A DNA stretch of 64,000 nucleotides from Paenibacillus sp. FSL K6-1330 (GTDB taxonomy: Bacteria; Bacillota; Bacilli; Paenibacillales; Paenibacillaceae). Numbering within the stretch: position 1 is the first letter of the stretch; each line of letters begins with the position of its first letter. A program made the position numbers and the translations under genes. Of this stretch, positions 8,764 to 17,053 are shown in pieces. A model generated the notes under the pieces. That model saw only the letters and a list, made by a program, of their open reading frames with translations, was not told the origin of the DNA and made no database searches. Where the stretch lies: positions 5,717,501-5,781,500 of the forward strand of contig NZ_CP150269.1 of NCBI RefSeq assembly GCF_037976825.1, written 5' to 3'.

Positions 8764-9135
8764 ATGACGAAAGCCTCAATCTCCCAAGTTGTCTTTCCAA
8801 GACTTGCCCTGTTTAGAAACGAGTTTTACAGAGGACGCCGATTTGTGGTACGTGGAAATGTAGGTATCCGCAATCTCGAGAGAACTTTCGGTGACATTGA
8901 AAGCTTGAGATTCTTCTCCACCAACCCCAATGCAACCCTGGTCCTGTTCTCGGAAACGAATTTCAGGGGCAGATTCAGAGTATTCCGCGGCAACACCAAC
9001 ATCGCCGATCTTGATGATATTATTCGTGGCGAAGAGCCGGAATCCATTATCAGCTCCAACCGTCGTTTGACGCTGGCTCAAATCCGGGCGATCCGCGATA
9101 CCGGTACACTTCCAAACGGTTTTAGAACCATCTGA
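8764..9135 (+). CDS. Small beta/gamma-crystallin-like protein
   Basis: A 123-residue protein without a signal peptide. Two tandem Greek-key-like units are visible: LFRNEFYRGRRFVVRGN with a later DIESLRF (about 16-50), and LFSETNFRGRFRVFRGN with a later ESIISSN (about 61-99). This is the aromatic-x-Gly pattern and closing Ser of beta/gamma-crystallin motifs. The usual D/N-D/N-x-x-S/T-S calcium clamp is not clear. ATG 8764 is chosen because the AAAGGAGG ribosome site overlaps the upstream in-frame GTG. It stands alone between fumarase (divergent) and an SDR (convergent). Such proteins are often stress- or spore-related; the role here is unknown. Confidence 0.72.
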   Translation: MTKASISQVVFPRLALFRNEFYRGRRFVVRGNVGIRNLERTFGDIESLRFFSTNPNATLVLFSETNFRGRFRVFRGNTNIADLDDIIRGEEPESIISSNRRLTLAQIRAIRDTGTLPNGFRTI

Positions 9136-9164
9136 TTCTCCGTAATCTCTCCTAATTCACCTAT

Positions 9165-9216
9165 GATAAAATAGCGGACATCCGGGCTGGAGCCCCGGAT
9201 GTCCGCTCTATTTTAT
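9165..9216. terminator. Bidirectional terminator between converging genes
   Basis: A long GC-rich stem (CGGACATCCGGG against CCCGGATGTCCG) is flanked by an A-run on the left and a T-run on the right. It lies between the crystallin-like gene and the SDR gene, which converge. Confidence 0.9.
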
Positions 9217-9256
9217 TCATTGAGTATGTCTTCACAACGTAAGTGAAACAAACACC

Positions 9257-10123
9257 TTAACCGTTAATCACTTCGCCGCCATTCACGTGAATGACTTGAC
9301 CGCTCACGTAGGAGGAGTCCGTCGAGGCCAGATATACATAGGCAGGAGCTAGCTCTTCCGGTTGACCCGGACGTTTCATCGGCTGGGTCGCCCCAAACTC
9401 GGCTACCTGATCCGGTGGGAACGTCGAAGGAATCAGCGGCGTCCAGATCGGTCCCGGCGCAACGGCGTTCACCCGGATCCCTTGCCCGACTACGTTCATC
9501 GATAACGAGCGCGTAAAGGCAACGATGGCCCCCTTGGTTGATGCGTAATCCAGCAGCTGCGGACTTCCCCGGTAAGCCGTAATGGAGGTTGTATTAATAA
9601 TCGAGCTTCCTTTCGACAGATGCGGCATTGCCGCCTGCGTCAGATAGAACATACCGAAAATATTCGTACGGAACGTCCGCTCCAATTGTTCTTTGGTAAT
9701 ATCCTCAATCTTCTTCTGCGGATGCTGTTCGGCTGCATTGTTAACGAGAATATCGAGCTTTCCGAGCTTCTCCACGGTTTCGGTAACCGCATTTCGGCAA
9801 AACGCATCGTCGCCGACGTCACCGGCGATCAGCAAGCATTTACGGCCTTCCTGCTCCACCTGACGCTTGGTCTCTTCCGCATCCTTATGCTCATTCAGGT
9901 ACACAATAGATACGTCCGCGCCTTCCTTGGCATAGTGGACCGCTACCGCACGGCCAATACCGCTGTCACCTCCGGTAATCAGCGCAACCTTTCCCTTCAA
10001 CTTACCGGCTGCTTTGTAAGCACTGCTCTCAAACTCCGGCTTCGGACTCATCTCCGATTCCGTTCCGGGTCTGTGATCCTGATGCTGGGGCGGCAAGGTT
10101 TGTTTCTGTTGATCTTGTGGCAT
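9257..10123 (-). CDS. SDR-family oxidoreductase, general-stress type (YdaD/GSP39-like)
   Basis: A 288-residue classical short-chain dehydrogenase. The N-terminus is a 40-residue Gln/Pro/His-rich extension seen in the YdaD/YhxC group. The Rossmann fold follows, with TGGDSGIG (cofactor binding), NNAA and the catalytic Ser and YASTK. The C-terminus ends in the family stretch SGQVIHVNGGE. It reduces or oxidises an unknown alcohol/carbonyl substrate with NAD(P). Bacillus members are general-stress proteins; no clear stress promoter was identified here. The start is supported by GGAGAAA upstream. Confidence 0.88.
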   Translation of the reverse strand: MPQDQQKQTLPPQHQDHRPGTESEMSPKPEFESSAYKAAGKLKGKVALITGGDSGIGRAVAVHYAKEGADVSIVYLNEHKDAEETKRQVEQEGRKCLLIAGDVGDDAFCRNAVTETVEKLGKLDILVNNAAEQHPQKKIEDITKEQLERTFRTNIFGMFYLTQAAMPHLSKGSSIINTTSITAYRGSPQLLDYASTKGAIVAFTRSLSMNVVGQGIRVNAVAPGPIWTPLIPSTFPPDQVAEFGATQPMKRPGQPEELAPAYVYLASTDSSYVSGQVIHVNGGEVING

Positions 10124-10362
10124 ATGAACATTTCTCCTTTCGGGTCAGTATCTCAAACTACCACTCATAGGATGCGTACGACACGCCTCTTTATACTCAT
10201 AAAAAGCCCTTCGCTATAGTTTTTACCCAGATTGAACGGGATCAAACGTAAGTAAAGCCCTTCTCTCCCCATAAATTCCTCCCACAAAGTGGGGCATTGC
10301 TCCGAAGTCTATTCAGATCCTTTGCGGGGGACGCCGGTAATTTATATGAATGCAATAATATC

Positions 10363-10392
10363 AAAAAAAGCCGCCCGATAAACGGACGGCTT
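10363..10392 (-). terminator. Terminator after the small membrane protein gene
   Basis: A 9-bp stem with one mismatch (AGCCGTCCG against CGGGCGGCT) is followed by seven T on the minus strand, 20 nt after the stop codon. Confidence 0.88.
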
Positions 10393-10413
10393 CTCTTTCG
10401 TATGTAGCTGTTC

Positions 10414-10839
10414 TTAGATGATATGGTTGAATACCATGAAGAAGATCATAACCAGGAGCAGCAAGGAGAGGAGTGCGCTAAGCGTACCCAACTTGCTTGT
10501 TTCTTCCTTCACTTCACGCTTCTCGCGGATTCCTGCAAGCGCATTCTTCAATGGCTTGCTCATGATGCCTCCAATAGCAAACATCGCCAGCAGCAATACC
10601 GTTACAATGATCATCCAAGGAACCGAATACTCGCCTTGGGACATCATGTATCCGCCAGTCAACAACTGAATAACCAAGCCATACTGAGCAAACCGGTTCG
10701 CTACACGAATCGTATTAACGGCTCCTTCTTGTGCGCCGAGGGACAGCTTCTGAATACCGCCAACAACAAACGGCAGAATCAAGTAAAATCCTAGCGCCGC
10801 CGTACCGACCATATGCAGAAAAAATGTTACGTTCCACAT
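10414..10839 (-). CDS. Small four-helix membrane protein of unknown function
   Basis: About 141 residues with four hydrophobic segments: near 6-25, 49-66, 73-92 and 119-139. A charged loop (REKREVKEETSK) precedes the last one. ATG 10839 is chosen because TTTGGAGG lies 8 nt before it; the frame extends 27 residues further upstream but without a ribosome site. It is monocistronic, between the mdh terminator and its own terminator. I do not recognise a characterised family. The pattern is compatible with a small conserved integral membrane protein of Paenibacillaceae. Confidence 0.75.
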   Translation of the reverse strand: MWNVTFFLHMVGTAALGFYLILPFVVGGIQKLSLGAQEGAVNTIRVANRFAQYGLVIQLLTGGYMMSQGEYSVPWMIIVTVLLLAMFAIGGIMSKPLKNALAGIREKREVKEETSKLGTLSALLSLLLLVMIFFMVFNHII

Positions 10840-10919
10840 AAACAATTCCTCCAAAGTCGTTAGTGTGATTTTTGTTACATCAAGTTCATCGTCTCTTATT
10901 ATACTGGAGAGATCCTTCA

Positions 10920-10959
10920 AAGAAAAGCAATCCCGCCCCGAATCACGGGACGGGATTGC
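10920..10959 (-). terminator. Terminator of the citZ-icd-mdh unit
   Basis: A strong stem (GCAATCCCG plus CCCG pairs against CGGG and CGGGATTGC) is followed by TTTTCTTT on the minus strand, 33 nt after the mdh stop codon. Confidence 0.9.
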
Positions 10960-10991
10960 ATTATTAGACGATTTTGTGAATCCTGATTCAA

Positions 10992-11933
10992 TTACAGGGT
11001 CACGACCGCGGTTACATTACGTACGGATTCCGCAGACTTATCGAGAGCAGCTTTCTCTTCGGCCGTCAGCTCAAGCTCGAAAATTCGCTCGATGCCGTCT
11101 CCGCCGAGAATTGCCGGTACGCCCATGAACAGATTGTCATAGCCATACTCGCCTTCCAGCAGAGCAATAATCGGAATGATCCGTTTCTTGTCCTTCAGAA
11201 TCGCTTCCGTCATTTGTACCAGGGACGCAGCCGGCGCATAGTATGCACTACCGTTACCCAGCAGGTTCACAATTTCGCCGCCGCCAACCCGGGTACGCTG
11301 CACAATGGCTTCAATGCGCTCAGCCGGAATCAGCGTGTCGATCGGAATGCCGCCAACACTGGAGTAGCGAACGAGCGGAACCATGTCATCACCATGGCCG
11401 CCAAGTACGAATCCGCGGACATCCTCAACCGATACGTTCAACTCTTGCGCGATGAAAGTGCAATAGCGAGCCGTATCCAGTACGCCAGATTGGCCGATGA
11501 CGCGGTTCTTGGGAAATCCGAGCGTGTTATATGCCACGTAAGTCATGGCATCGACCGGGTTGCTCAAGATGATCACCGTGGCGTTCGGTGCGTGACTCTT
11601 CACGTTCTCACATACGGATTTCACGATCCCTGCATTGGTATTAACGAGATCATCGCGGCTCATGCCCGGCTTGCGGGCTACACCTGCTGTAATGATTACG
11701 ATATCGGAATTAGCTGCATCCTCATAGTTGGATGTACCAACTATGTTGCTGTCAAATCCTTGAACGGGACTTGCTTCGAGCATATCCAGCGCTTTACCTT
11801 TCGTTGGGTTCTCGAGCTGCGGGATATCCAGCAGCACCACGTCACCCAATTCTTTTTGAGCAAGCATCAGGGCGGTAGTCGCACCTGTAAAGCCAGCACC
11901 TACTACCGTAATCTTTTTACGAGTAATTGCCAC
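10992..11933 (-). CDS. mdh: Malate dehydrogenase
   Basis: A 313-residue LDH-like malate dehydrogenase that oxidises malate to oxaloacetate with NAD in the TCA cycle. It has the Rossmann motif [12 protein letters not shown], the active-site mobile-loop region with substrate arginines ([13 protein letters not shown]), the NPVDAMTY segment and the catalytic His in [12 protein letters not shown]. Length is as expected. It lies 14 nt after icd, with GGAGGAG in that gap, and is the last gene before a strong terminator. The order citZ-icd-mdh is the standard Bacillales arrangement. Confidence 0.97.
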   Translation of the reverse strand: MAITRKKITVVGAGFTGATTALMLAQKELGDVVLLDIPQLENPTKGKALDMLEASPVQGFDSNIVGTSNYEDAANSDIVIITAGVARKPGMSRDDLVNTNAGIVKSVCENVKSHAPNATVIILSNPVDAMTYVAYNTLGFPKNRVIGQSGVLDTARYCTFIAQELNVSVEDVRGFVLGGHGDDMVPLVRYSSVGGIPIDTLIPAERIEAIVQRTRVGGGEIVNLLGNGSAYYAPAASLVQMTEAILKDKKRIIPIIALLEGEYGYDNLFMGVPAILGGDGIERIFELELTAEEKAALDKSAESVRNVTAVVTL

Positions 11934-11947
11934 GATGAATCTCCTCC

Positions 11948-13240
11948 TTACAGGTTTTTAATGATTTCGTCTGCGAACTGGGAGCATTTCACTTCGGTAG
12001 CGCCTTCCATCAGACGGGCAAAGTCATACGTCACAGTTTTGTTGTTGATCGATGTTTCCATCCCTTTGTAGATCAGGTCAGCGGCTTCCTGCCATCCGAG
12101 GTGCTCAAGCAGCATTACGCCGGAGAGGATAACGGAACCAGGATTTACTACGTCTTTGTCTGCATATTTCGGAGCTGTACCATGAGTCGCTTCGAAAATC
12201 GCATGTCCAGTTACATAGTTGATGTTAGCCCCTGGAGCGATACCGATACCGCCAACTTGTGCAGCCAGCGCGTCAGACAGATAGTCACCGTTCAGGTTCA
12301 ATGTCGCAATGACATCAAAGTCGGTTGGACGAGTCAGAACTTGCTGCAGCGCGATGTCAGCAATCGCATCTTTAACGATGATTTTGCCAGCATCTTCAGC
12401 TGCTTTTTGAGCAGCATTAGCTGCATCTACGCCGTCTTTATCCTTGATGATATCGTATTGAGCCCAAGTGAACACTTTATCGCCGAATTCAGCTTCAGCC
12501 ACTTCGTAACCCCAGTTTTTGAAGGCGCCTTCTGTAAATTTCATGATGTTGCCTTTGTGAACCAATGTCACCGATTTGCGGCCATGCTTGATTGCGTATT
12601 CAACCGCTGCACGTACAAGACGCTTGGAACCTTCGGAGGATACAGGCTTGATGCCGATACCGGACGTTTCCGGGAAGCGGATTTTGTTGGCTCCCATCTC
12701 GTCTTGAAGGAACTTGATCACTTTCTTCACTTCTTCGGAGCCTTCTTTATACTCAATACCTGCGTAGATGTCTTCCGTGTTCTCACGGAAAATAACCATG
12801 TCAACCAGCTCAGGGCGTTTTACCGGAGATGGTACGCCGTCGAAGTAACGAACAGGACGCAGGCAAGTGTACAGGTCCAGCTCTTGACGAAGGGCAACGT
12901 TCAGGGAACGGATACCGCCGCCGATAGGCGTTGTAAGAGGCCCTTTAATCGCAACGATATACTCGCGAATCGCTTCAAGCGTATCGTTCGGGAGCCATTC
13001 ACCGTATGTATTGTATGCCTTCTCACCGGCAAATACTTCATACCAGGCAATTTTCTTGGAACCGTTGTATGCTTTTTCTACTGCTGCATCAAGGACGCGT
13101 TTGGAAGCTTTCCAAATGTCACGGCCAGTACCGTCACCTTCAATAAAAGGAATGACAGGGTTGTTAGGCACCTGCAGAGTTCCGTTATCAATCGTAATTT
13201 TCTCGCCTTCAGTTGGTAGTGCGAATTTTTCCAATTTCAT
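11948..13240 (-). CDS. icd: NADP-type isocitrate dehydrogenase
   Basis: A 430-residue prokaryotic isocitrate dehydrogenase that converts isocitrate to 2-oxoglutarate and CO2 in the TCA cycle. Visible signatures are [13 protein letters not shown] near the N-terminus, the [14 protein letters not shown] block, the substrate/phosphorylation-loop region around [10 protein letters not shown], the [13 protein letters not shown] block and the dinucleotide region with [12 protein letters not shown] 143-nt gap separates it from citZ. That gap holds only a weak GC-rich inverted repeat (GAGAACCG with GGTTTCTC), so the genes are probably still one operon. A good GGAGGAA ribosome site precedes the ATG. Confidence 0.97.
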   Translation of the reverse strand: MKLEKFALPTEGEKITIDNGTLQVPNNPVIPFIEGDGTGRDIWKASKRVLDAAVEKAYNGSKKIAWYEVFAGEKAYNTYGEWLPNDTLEAIREYIVAIKGPLTTPIGGGIRSLNVALRQELDLYTCLRPVRYFDGVPSPVKRPELVDMVIFRENTEDIYAGIEYKEGSEEVKKVIKFLQDEMGANKIRFPETSGIGIKPVSSEGSKRLVRAAVEYAIKHGRKSVTLVHKGNIMKFTEGAFKNWGYEVAEAEFGDKVFTWAQYDIIKDKDGVDAANAAQKAAEDAGKIIVKDAIADIALQQVLTRPTDFDVIATLNLNGDYLSDALAAQVGGIGIAPGANINYVTGHAIFEATHGTAPKYADKDVVNPGSVILSGVMLLEHLGWQEAADLIYKGMETSINNKTVTYDFARLMEGATEVKCSQFADEIIKNL

Positions 13241-13383
13241 GAGTATGAGTTCCTCCTTTGAATATGGTTCTTGTCTCTAACTATTCCAAAAATTCCACCA
13301 GAATAGGCACAGAGAAACCCGCCACCCGCGATTCACTCACGTTTGAGCGGTTCTCTAGCCTATTGTACATGATTGCCAGCCAC

Positions 13384-14496
13384 TTAGCGAAGTTCTATCG
13401 GCACATATTTTTGGTCGGTCATACCTGTATACTCTGCACGCGGGCGGATAATACGGTTGCCTTCATACTGCTCAAGGATGTGCGCAGTCCATCCGGATAC
13501 ACGGCTGATGGCAAAAATCGGCGTGAACAATTCCTGCTCGATGCCGAGCTGCGTGTAGACCGATGCGGAATAGAAATCAACGTTCGGCTTCAGCCCTTTT
13601 TGGTTGGTAACCGTTTCGTCGATCAGTACCGACATGTCGTACAGCGTAGTGTCGCCTTTCATTTCACCAAGCTCACGCGACATTTTTTGCAGATGCTTCG
13701 CGCGCGGGTCGCCGTTTTTGTAAACGCGGTGTCCAAAGCCCATAATTTTTTCACGGTTGTCCAGCTTCTCCTGAATGTAAGCCTGAGCCCGATCAATCGA
13801 ACCGACTTCGTTCAGCATCTTCATGACGGCTTCATTCGCACCGCCGTGCAGAGGACCTTTCAGCGCACCAATGGCGGAAGTTACGCCGGAATATATGTCG
13901 GACAGCGTGGCTACGGTTACACGGGCAGCAAACGTGGATGCGTTAAGCTCGTGATCCGCATGCAATACCAGTGCCTGGTCCAGAGCCTTGATCGAAGTCT
14001 GATCAGGATCTTCGCCTCTGAGCATATACAAGAAATTCTCCGAGATGGAGACGCCGGCTTTCGGAGCGACCGGCTCTTTACCCTGACGAACACGGGCGAT
14101 GGCAGCGATGATCGTCGGAAGCTGAGCTTGAAGTTTAACCGCTTTCTTTTCGTTCGCTTCACGGCTCATATCGTCGCCTTCGGCGTCATACAGAGCAAGC
14201 GCGGATACAGCCGAGCGAAGCGCAGCCATCGTATTGGTATCCTTCGGATACAATTTGATCTGCTGGATAAGCTCATCCGGAATGGCAGCATAGTCGCTCA
14301 AATCTTGTTGAAGGGCCTTAAGCTCTTCGGCATTCGGAAGTTTTCCGAACCAGAGCAGATAGGCTACCTCTTCAAAACTTGCATGTTCTGCGAGATCGTC
14401 AATATCATATCCACGATAAGTCAGAACGCCATCGACGATCGAACTAATCGCGGAGGTGGTAGCTACAATGCCTTCCAAACCCTTGGTAGCTGTCAT
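13384..14496 (-). CDS. citZ: Citrate synthase
   Basis: A 370-residue type II-fold citrate synthase of the short Gram-positive kind. Active-site regions visible are the HADHELNAS His, the GPLHGGANE His and the GFGHRVYKNGDPRA block with later Asp. It condenses oxaloacetate and acetyl-CoA to citrate. ATG 14496 is chosen because AAAGGAGA lies 8 nt before it; an upstream in-frame ATG at 14547 lacks a ribosome site and overlaps a cre sequence. It is first in citZ-icd-mdh and, as in Bacillus, is divergent from ytvI. The leader cre site suggests CcpA repression. Confidence 0.96.
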   Translation of the reverse strand: MTATKGLEGIVATTSAISSIVDGVLTYRGYDIDDLAEHASFEEVAYLLWFGKLPNAEELKALQQDLSDYAAIPDELIQQIKLYPKDTNTMAALRSAVSALALYDAEGDDMSREANEKKAVKLQAQLPTIIAAIARVRQGKEPVAPKAGVSISENFLYMLRGEDPDQTSIKALDQALVLHADHELNASTFAARVTVATLSDIYSGVTSAIGALKGPLHGGANEAVMKMLNEVGSIDRAQAYIQEKLDNREKIMGFGHRVYKNGDPRAKHLQKMSRELGEMKGDTTLYDMSVLIDETVTNQKGLKPNVDFYSASVYTQLGIEQELFTPIFAISRVSGWTAHILEQYEGNRIIRPRAEYTGMTDQKYVPIELR

Positions 14497-14546
14497 GCAA
14501 CATCTCTCCTTTATGATCGGGATAAACTGAACTATTTTGACATTCA

Positions 14547-14560
14547 TGAAAACATTTTCA
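14547..14560 (-). promoter_or_regulatory. Candidate CcpA cre site in the citZ leader
   Basis: TGAAAACATTTTCA matches the cre consensus TGWAARCGYTWNCA at 13 of 14 positions; only the central G is A. It is centred within a pair of TTCATGAA palindromes and begins 51 bp upstream of the citZ start codon, a position compatible with blocking initiation or elongation. Confidence 0.65.
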
Positions 14561-14872
14561 TGAAGTCGGATAAAAAAGAAAAACGCGAAAAAATTGCTAT
14601 GGTCCTAGTCATAAACCTTCTCATATCATACTGGATTTTGTCTGATATGTGAACATGAGCAGCGACATTCGCCGCATCAAATTGTTTTATCGACACCATA
14701 AACATTTTTTTGAAATCACTTACAATTCCATTATACCTGTGATAATTCTCATTGTCGAATCATGAAGACAAGCGTTTTCCAACTCTTTATCCTTATATTG
14801 AAACTCCTTGCATAGGTATAGAGAATGAGCGACTCTGCTCGTCCTTGAAGTGCTGCAAAGGAGTGTGATTGT
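14561..14872. other. Divergent citZ/ytvI intergenic region with two TTAT-N7-ATAA dyads
   Basis: This gene-free 312-bp stretch carries the outward-facing promoters of citZ and ytvI, which I cannot place exactly. Two TTAT-N7-ATAA dyads at 14687-14701 and 14731-14745 contain the T-N11-A pattern of LysR-type regulator boxes and start 44 bp apart, about four helical turns. A LysR-type citrate-responsive regulator (CcpC) controls citZ in Bacillus, but its reported box has the opposite half-site order, so the link is only suggestive. Confidence 0.4.
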
Positions 14873-15991
14873 TTGGAACGATTGATGCTCAAGCGTTTTG
14901 GCCGGGGAGTGTGGGTGCTGTCTTCCATCTTCGTGATTGCCTATTTAATATATGTACTGCTGCCGCTGCTTTATCCCTTCCTTCTGGCCTGGATCATCGC
15001 CTATGCCATGAATCCTTGCGTCCACCTGCTTCAGCGGAGTTTGAAGCTGCCGCGGTGGCTCGCCGTCACGTTGTCCCTGCTGCTGTATTTCGGAGCGGCT
15101 CTACTGATTCTTACTGCGGCTGTTACCAGACTGGTCAAGGAACTGATTATTCTGTCACAGTCCTTCAATCTCCATATTGATACCTGGATGGAATGGCTGA
15201 CGGCCTGGATGCAGAATGATAGCTTCCAGAATATCATCAATGAGATTAGCCGGTTCTATCAGAACAACCCGAATTATCACGATACCATCAATCAAAATAT
15301 TACCCGCACGACACAAACGATTGGCACGGCCGTGACCGATTTAGTTACCAGTATTTTCAACGGAATTTTGCAAATTATTTATTATTTGCCGAACTTAGGC
15401 ACGATTCTGATTGTTGTTTTACTGTCAACATTCTTTCTCAGCAACAGCTGGGAGCGCCATAATCGCGCGCTTATCCGCATCCTACCGGGCGTCATTCTCA
15501 AACCCATGATCTATATCTTCTCGGATCTGAAAAAAGCATTGTTCGGATTCGCGAGGGCCCAATTGATCCTCATCTCCATCACGGCCCTTATCGTCATGCT
15601 CACGCTTTATGCGCTCGGGGTCGATTCCGCCTTCTCCATCGGACTTCTGATCGGCTTGGTGGATCTTCTCCCATACCTCGGCGTTGGCATCGTCCTGATC
15701 CCCTGGTCGCTGTATGCCTTTATGTCGGGCGACCTGACGCTCGGCATCGGACTGACCGTCCTGTACAGCATCATCCTGATCGTCAGGCAGATCATGGAGC
15801 CCAAGGTGCTCGCCAGCAGTGTGGGACTGGACCCGCTCGCCGCCCTGCTGGGCATGTTTGTCGGGCTCAAGCTGTTTGGCATTCTGGGATTGATTGTAGG
15901 TCCTGTGTCGCTTGTCATCCTGGATGCATTCCACCGGGCCCATGTATTCAAGGACCTAAGGAATTATATTATCGGAGGCAGGTTCAGATAG
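14873..15991 (+). CDS. ytvI: Sporulation integral membrane protein YtvI (AI-2E transporter family)
   Basis: A 372-residue polytopic membrane protein of the AI-2E/PerM family. There are two N-terminal hydrophobic segments, an amphipathic extracytoplasmic region (about 100-155) and a cluster of C-terminal helices with the family motifs VDLLPYLGVG and IMEPKVLASSVGLDPL. TTG 14873 is chosen because AAAGGAG lies 9 nt upstream. Bacillus YtvI is made during sporulation. The place beside citZ and before fxsA and pyk matches the conserved Bacillales order. Its transported substrate is unknown. Confidence 0.9.
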   Translation: MERLMLKRFGRGVWVLSSIFVIAYLIYVLLPLLYPFLLAWIIAYAMNPCVHLLQRSLKLPRWLAVTLSLLLYFGAALLILTAAVTRLVKELIILSQSFNLHIDTWMEWLTAWMQNDSFQNIINEISRFYQNNPNYHDTINQNITRTTQTIGTAVTDLVTSIFNGILQIIYYLPNLGTILIVVLLSTFFLSNSWERHNRALIRILPGVILKPMIYIFSDLKKALFGFARAQLILISITALIVMLTLYALGVDSAFSIGLLIGLVDLLPYLGVGIVLIPWSLYAFMSGDLTLGIGLTVLYSIILIVRQIMEPKVLASSVGLDPLAALLGMFVGLKLFGILGLIVGPVSLVILDAFHRAHVFKDLRNYIIGGRFR

Positions 15992-15997
15992 TAAATA

Positions 15998-16023
15998 GAC
16001 CGGCCCACGAAGGGGCCGGTCTT
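15998..16023. terminator. Hairpin between converging ytvI and fxsA
   Basis: A 9-bp perfect stem GACCGGCCC/GGGCCGGTC with a 6-nt loop lies between the two stop codons. The T-runs on both sides are poor, so termination may be partial. Confidence 0.65.
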
Positions 16024-16042
16024 ATGGGTGATCCTGTTTGTT

Positions 16043-16435
16043 TTATCTGCGAAAGATCGTAATCTTGCCGTTTTTCATATTTTTCTTCATCCATTTCAAC
16101 AGCAGAATCCGATACAGCGGGCGGGTCAACGGAAATATCAGCGTAAATCCGATAATGTCAGTTACAAAGCCCGGCAGAATAAGTAGTACTCCACCTGCAA
16201 ATATACATAGGCCATCAGCCATGGAAGCACCCGGAACCATGCCTGAGTTCATTCTCTGCTTGGCATCTTCCATCGCTTTGCGACCTTCGAACCTCATCAT
16301 GGCCACGCCAACCGCAGAGGTCAGCAGTGTCAATAACAAGGTATTCATGCCACCCACGCGATCCGCAACAATCTGGAAGCCGAATATTTCAATAGCAGGC
16401 ACGAAGATAATCGCTGCCAGCAACCATTTGAACAT
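16043..16435 (-). CDS. fxsA: FxsA family membrane protein
   Basis: A 130-residue protein with the FxsA pattern: two N-terminal hydrophobic segments (WLLAAIIFVPAIEIFGF and NTLLLTLLTSAVGVAMM), a charged segment RFEGRKAMEDAKQRM, then a long hydrophobic stretch around LLILPGFVTDIIGFTLIFP and a basic tail. In E. coli FxsA is linked to F-exclusion of phage T7; in Bacillus the homologue (YtzA) has no clear role. It follows the thioesterase gene by 4 nt and lies near pyk, a conserved neighbourhood. Confidence 0.9.
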   Translation of the reverse strand: MFKWLLAAIIFVPAIEIFGFQIVADRVGGMNTLLLTLLTSAVGVAMMRFEGRKAMEDAKQRMNSGMVPGASMADGLCIFAGGVLLILPGFVTDIIGFTLIFPLTRPLYRILLLKWMKKNMKNGKITIFRR

Positions 16436-16439
16436 GAAG

Positions 16440-16949
16440 CTACTCCTTCCTCCCCCAAAGGGTGTCCCTCAATGCATCATACAGCTTTGGGGAGCATTTA
16501 TCCAGTCGGGCCGGCTTCCACTCTCGATTCAGCCATACATGTCGGGTCGCACCTGCCGTTAACAAGGCACCGGGCAGCCCGGATTCGGGAGACAAATCCA
16601 TCGTCCCCAAATCTGCCTGCTCCTGTTCGCTCAGCAAACGGACCTCATATTCATAGTGTATTCGAAGTGGGGAGAAAGCAGTCATTCTGGTAAATACCGT
16701 TAAGAGATCATCATACCGCGCAGGCTGGCGGTACTTGATATCAAGTTCAACCACCGGGAGCAGGACGCCTTCTTCTTCCATTCCACGATACGTAAATCCC
16801 ATTTCACGGATCATTTGGGTGCGCCCGATCTCGAACCAGTTTAAATAGTTAGCATGGTATACGACACCCATTTGATCGCTTTCCTGATAACGCACCCGAA
16901 ATGACGTCCAGAACCAGCGGCTTAGTGTCGGCACGGATGGCTTAGGCAT
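16440..16949 (-). CDS. YbgC/FadM-type acyl-CoA thioesterase (hotdog fold)
   Basis: About 169 residues. The hotdog motif RVRYQESDQMGVVYHANYLN contains the conserved Asp-x-x-Gly-Val-Val-Tyr pattern of 4-hydroxybenzoyl-CoA thioesterase-like enzymes. It is followed by the ELDIKYRQPARYDD strand characteristic of the family. It would hydrolyse an acyl-CoA; the chain is unknown. ATG 16949 is chosen because AAGGGGGG lies 6 nt before it, and because the longer frame starts inside the pyk terminator. It is coupled to fxsA. Confidence 0.85.
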   Translation of the reverse strand: MPKPSVPTLSRWFWTSFRVRYQESDQMGVVYHANYLNWFEIGRTQMIREMGFTYRGMEEEGVLLPVVELDIKYRQPARYDDLLTVFTRMTAFSPLRIHYEYEVRLLSEQEQADLGTMDLSPESGLPGALLTAGATRHVWLNREWKPARLDKCSPKLYDALRDTLWGRKE

Positions 16950-16971
16950 CAACATCCCCCCCTTATCTATG

Positions 16972-17008
16972 CAAAAAGCAATGGTCGACAGAATCATCGT
17001 CCATTGCT
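16972..17008 (-). terminator. Terminator of pyk
   Basis: An 8-bp core stem AGCAATGG/CCATTGCT with a 15-nt loop is followed by TTTTTGC on the minus strand, 45 nt after the pyk stop codon. Confidence 0.8.
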
Positions 17009-17053
17009 CATATGCTGCTATATTCAGAATCCAACGGATTCTTGACTGTTGTA

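Noticed and set aside
13241..13383. Terminator between citZ and icd
   Set aside because: Only a weak inverted repeat with no T-run is present, so the genes are kept as one operon.
13258..14652. 464-codon plus-strand frame opposite citZ
   Set aside because: It lies opposite intact citrate synthase and crosses its leader; no start signal or protein features.
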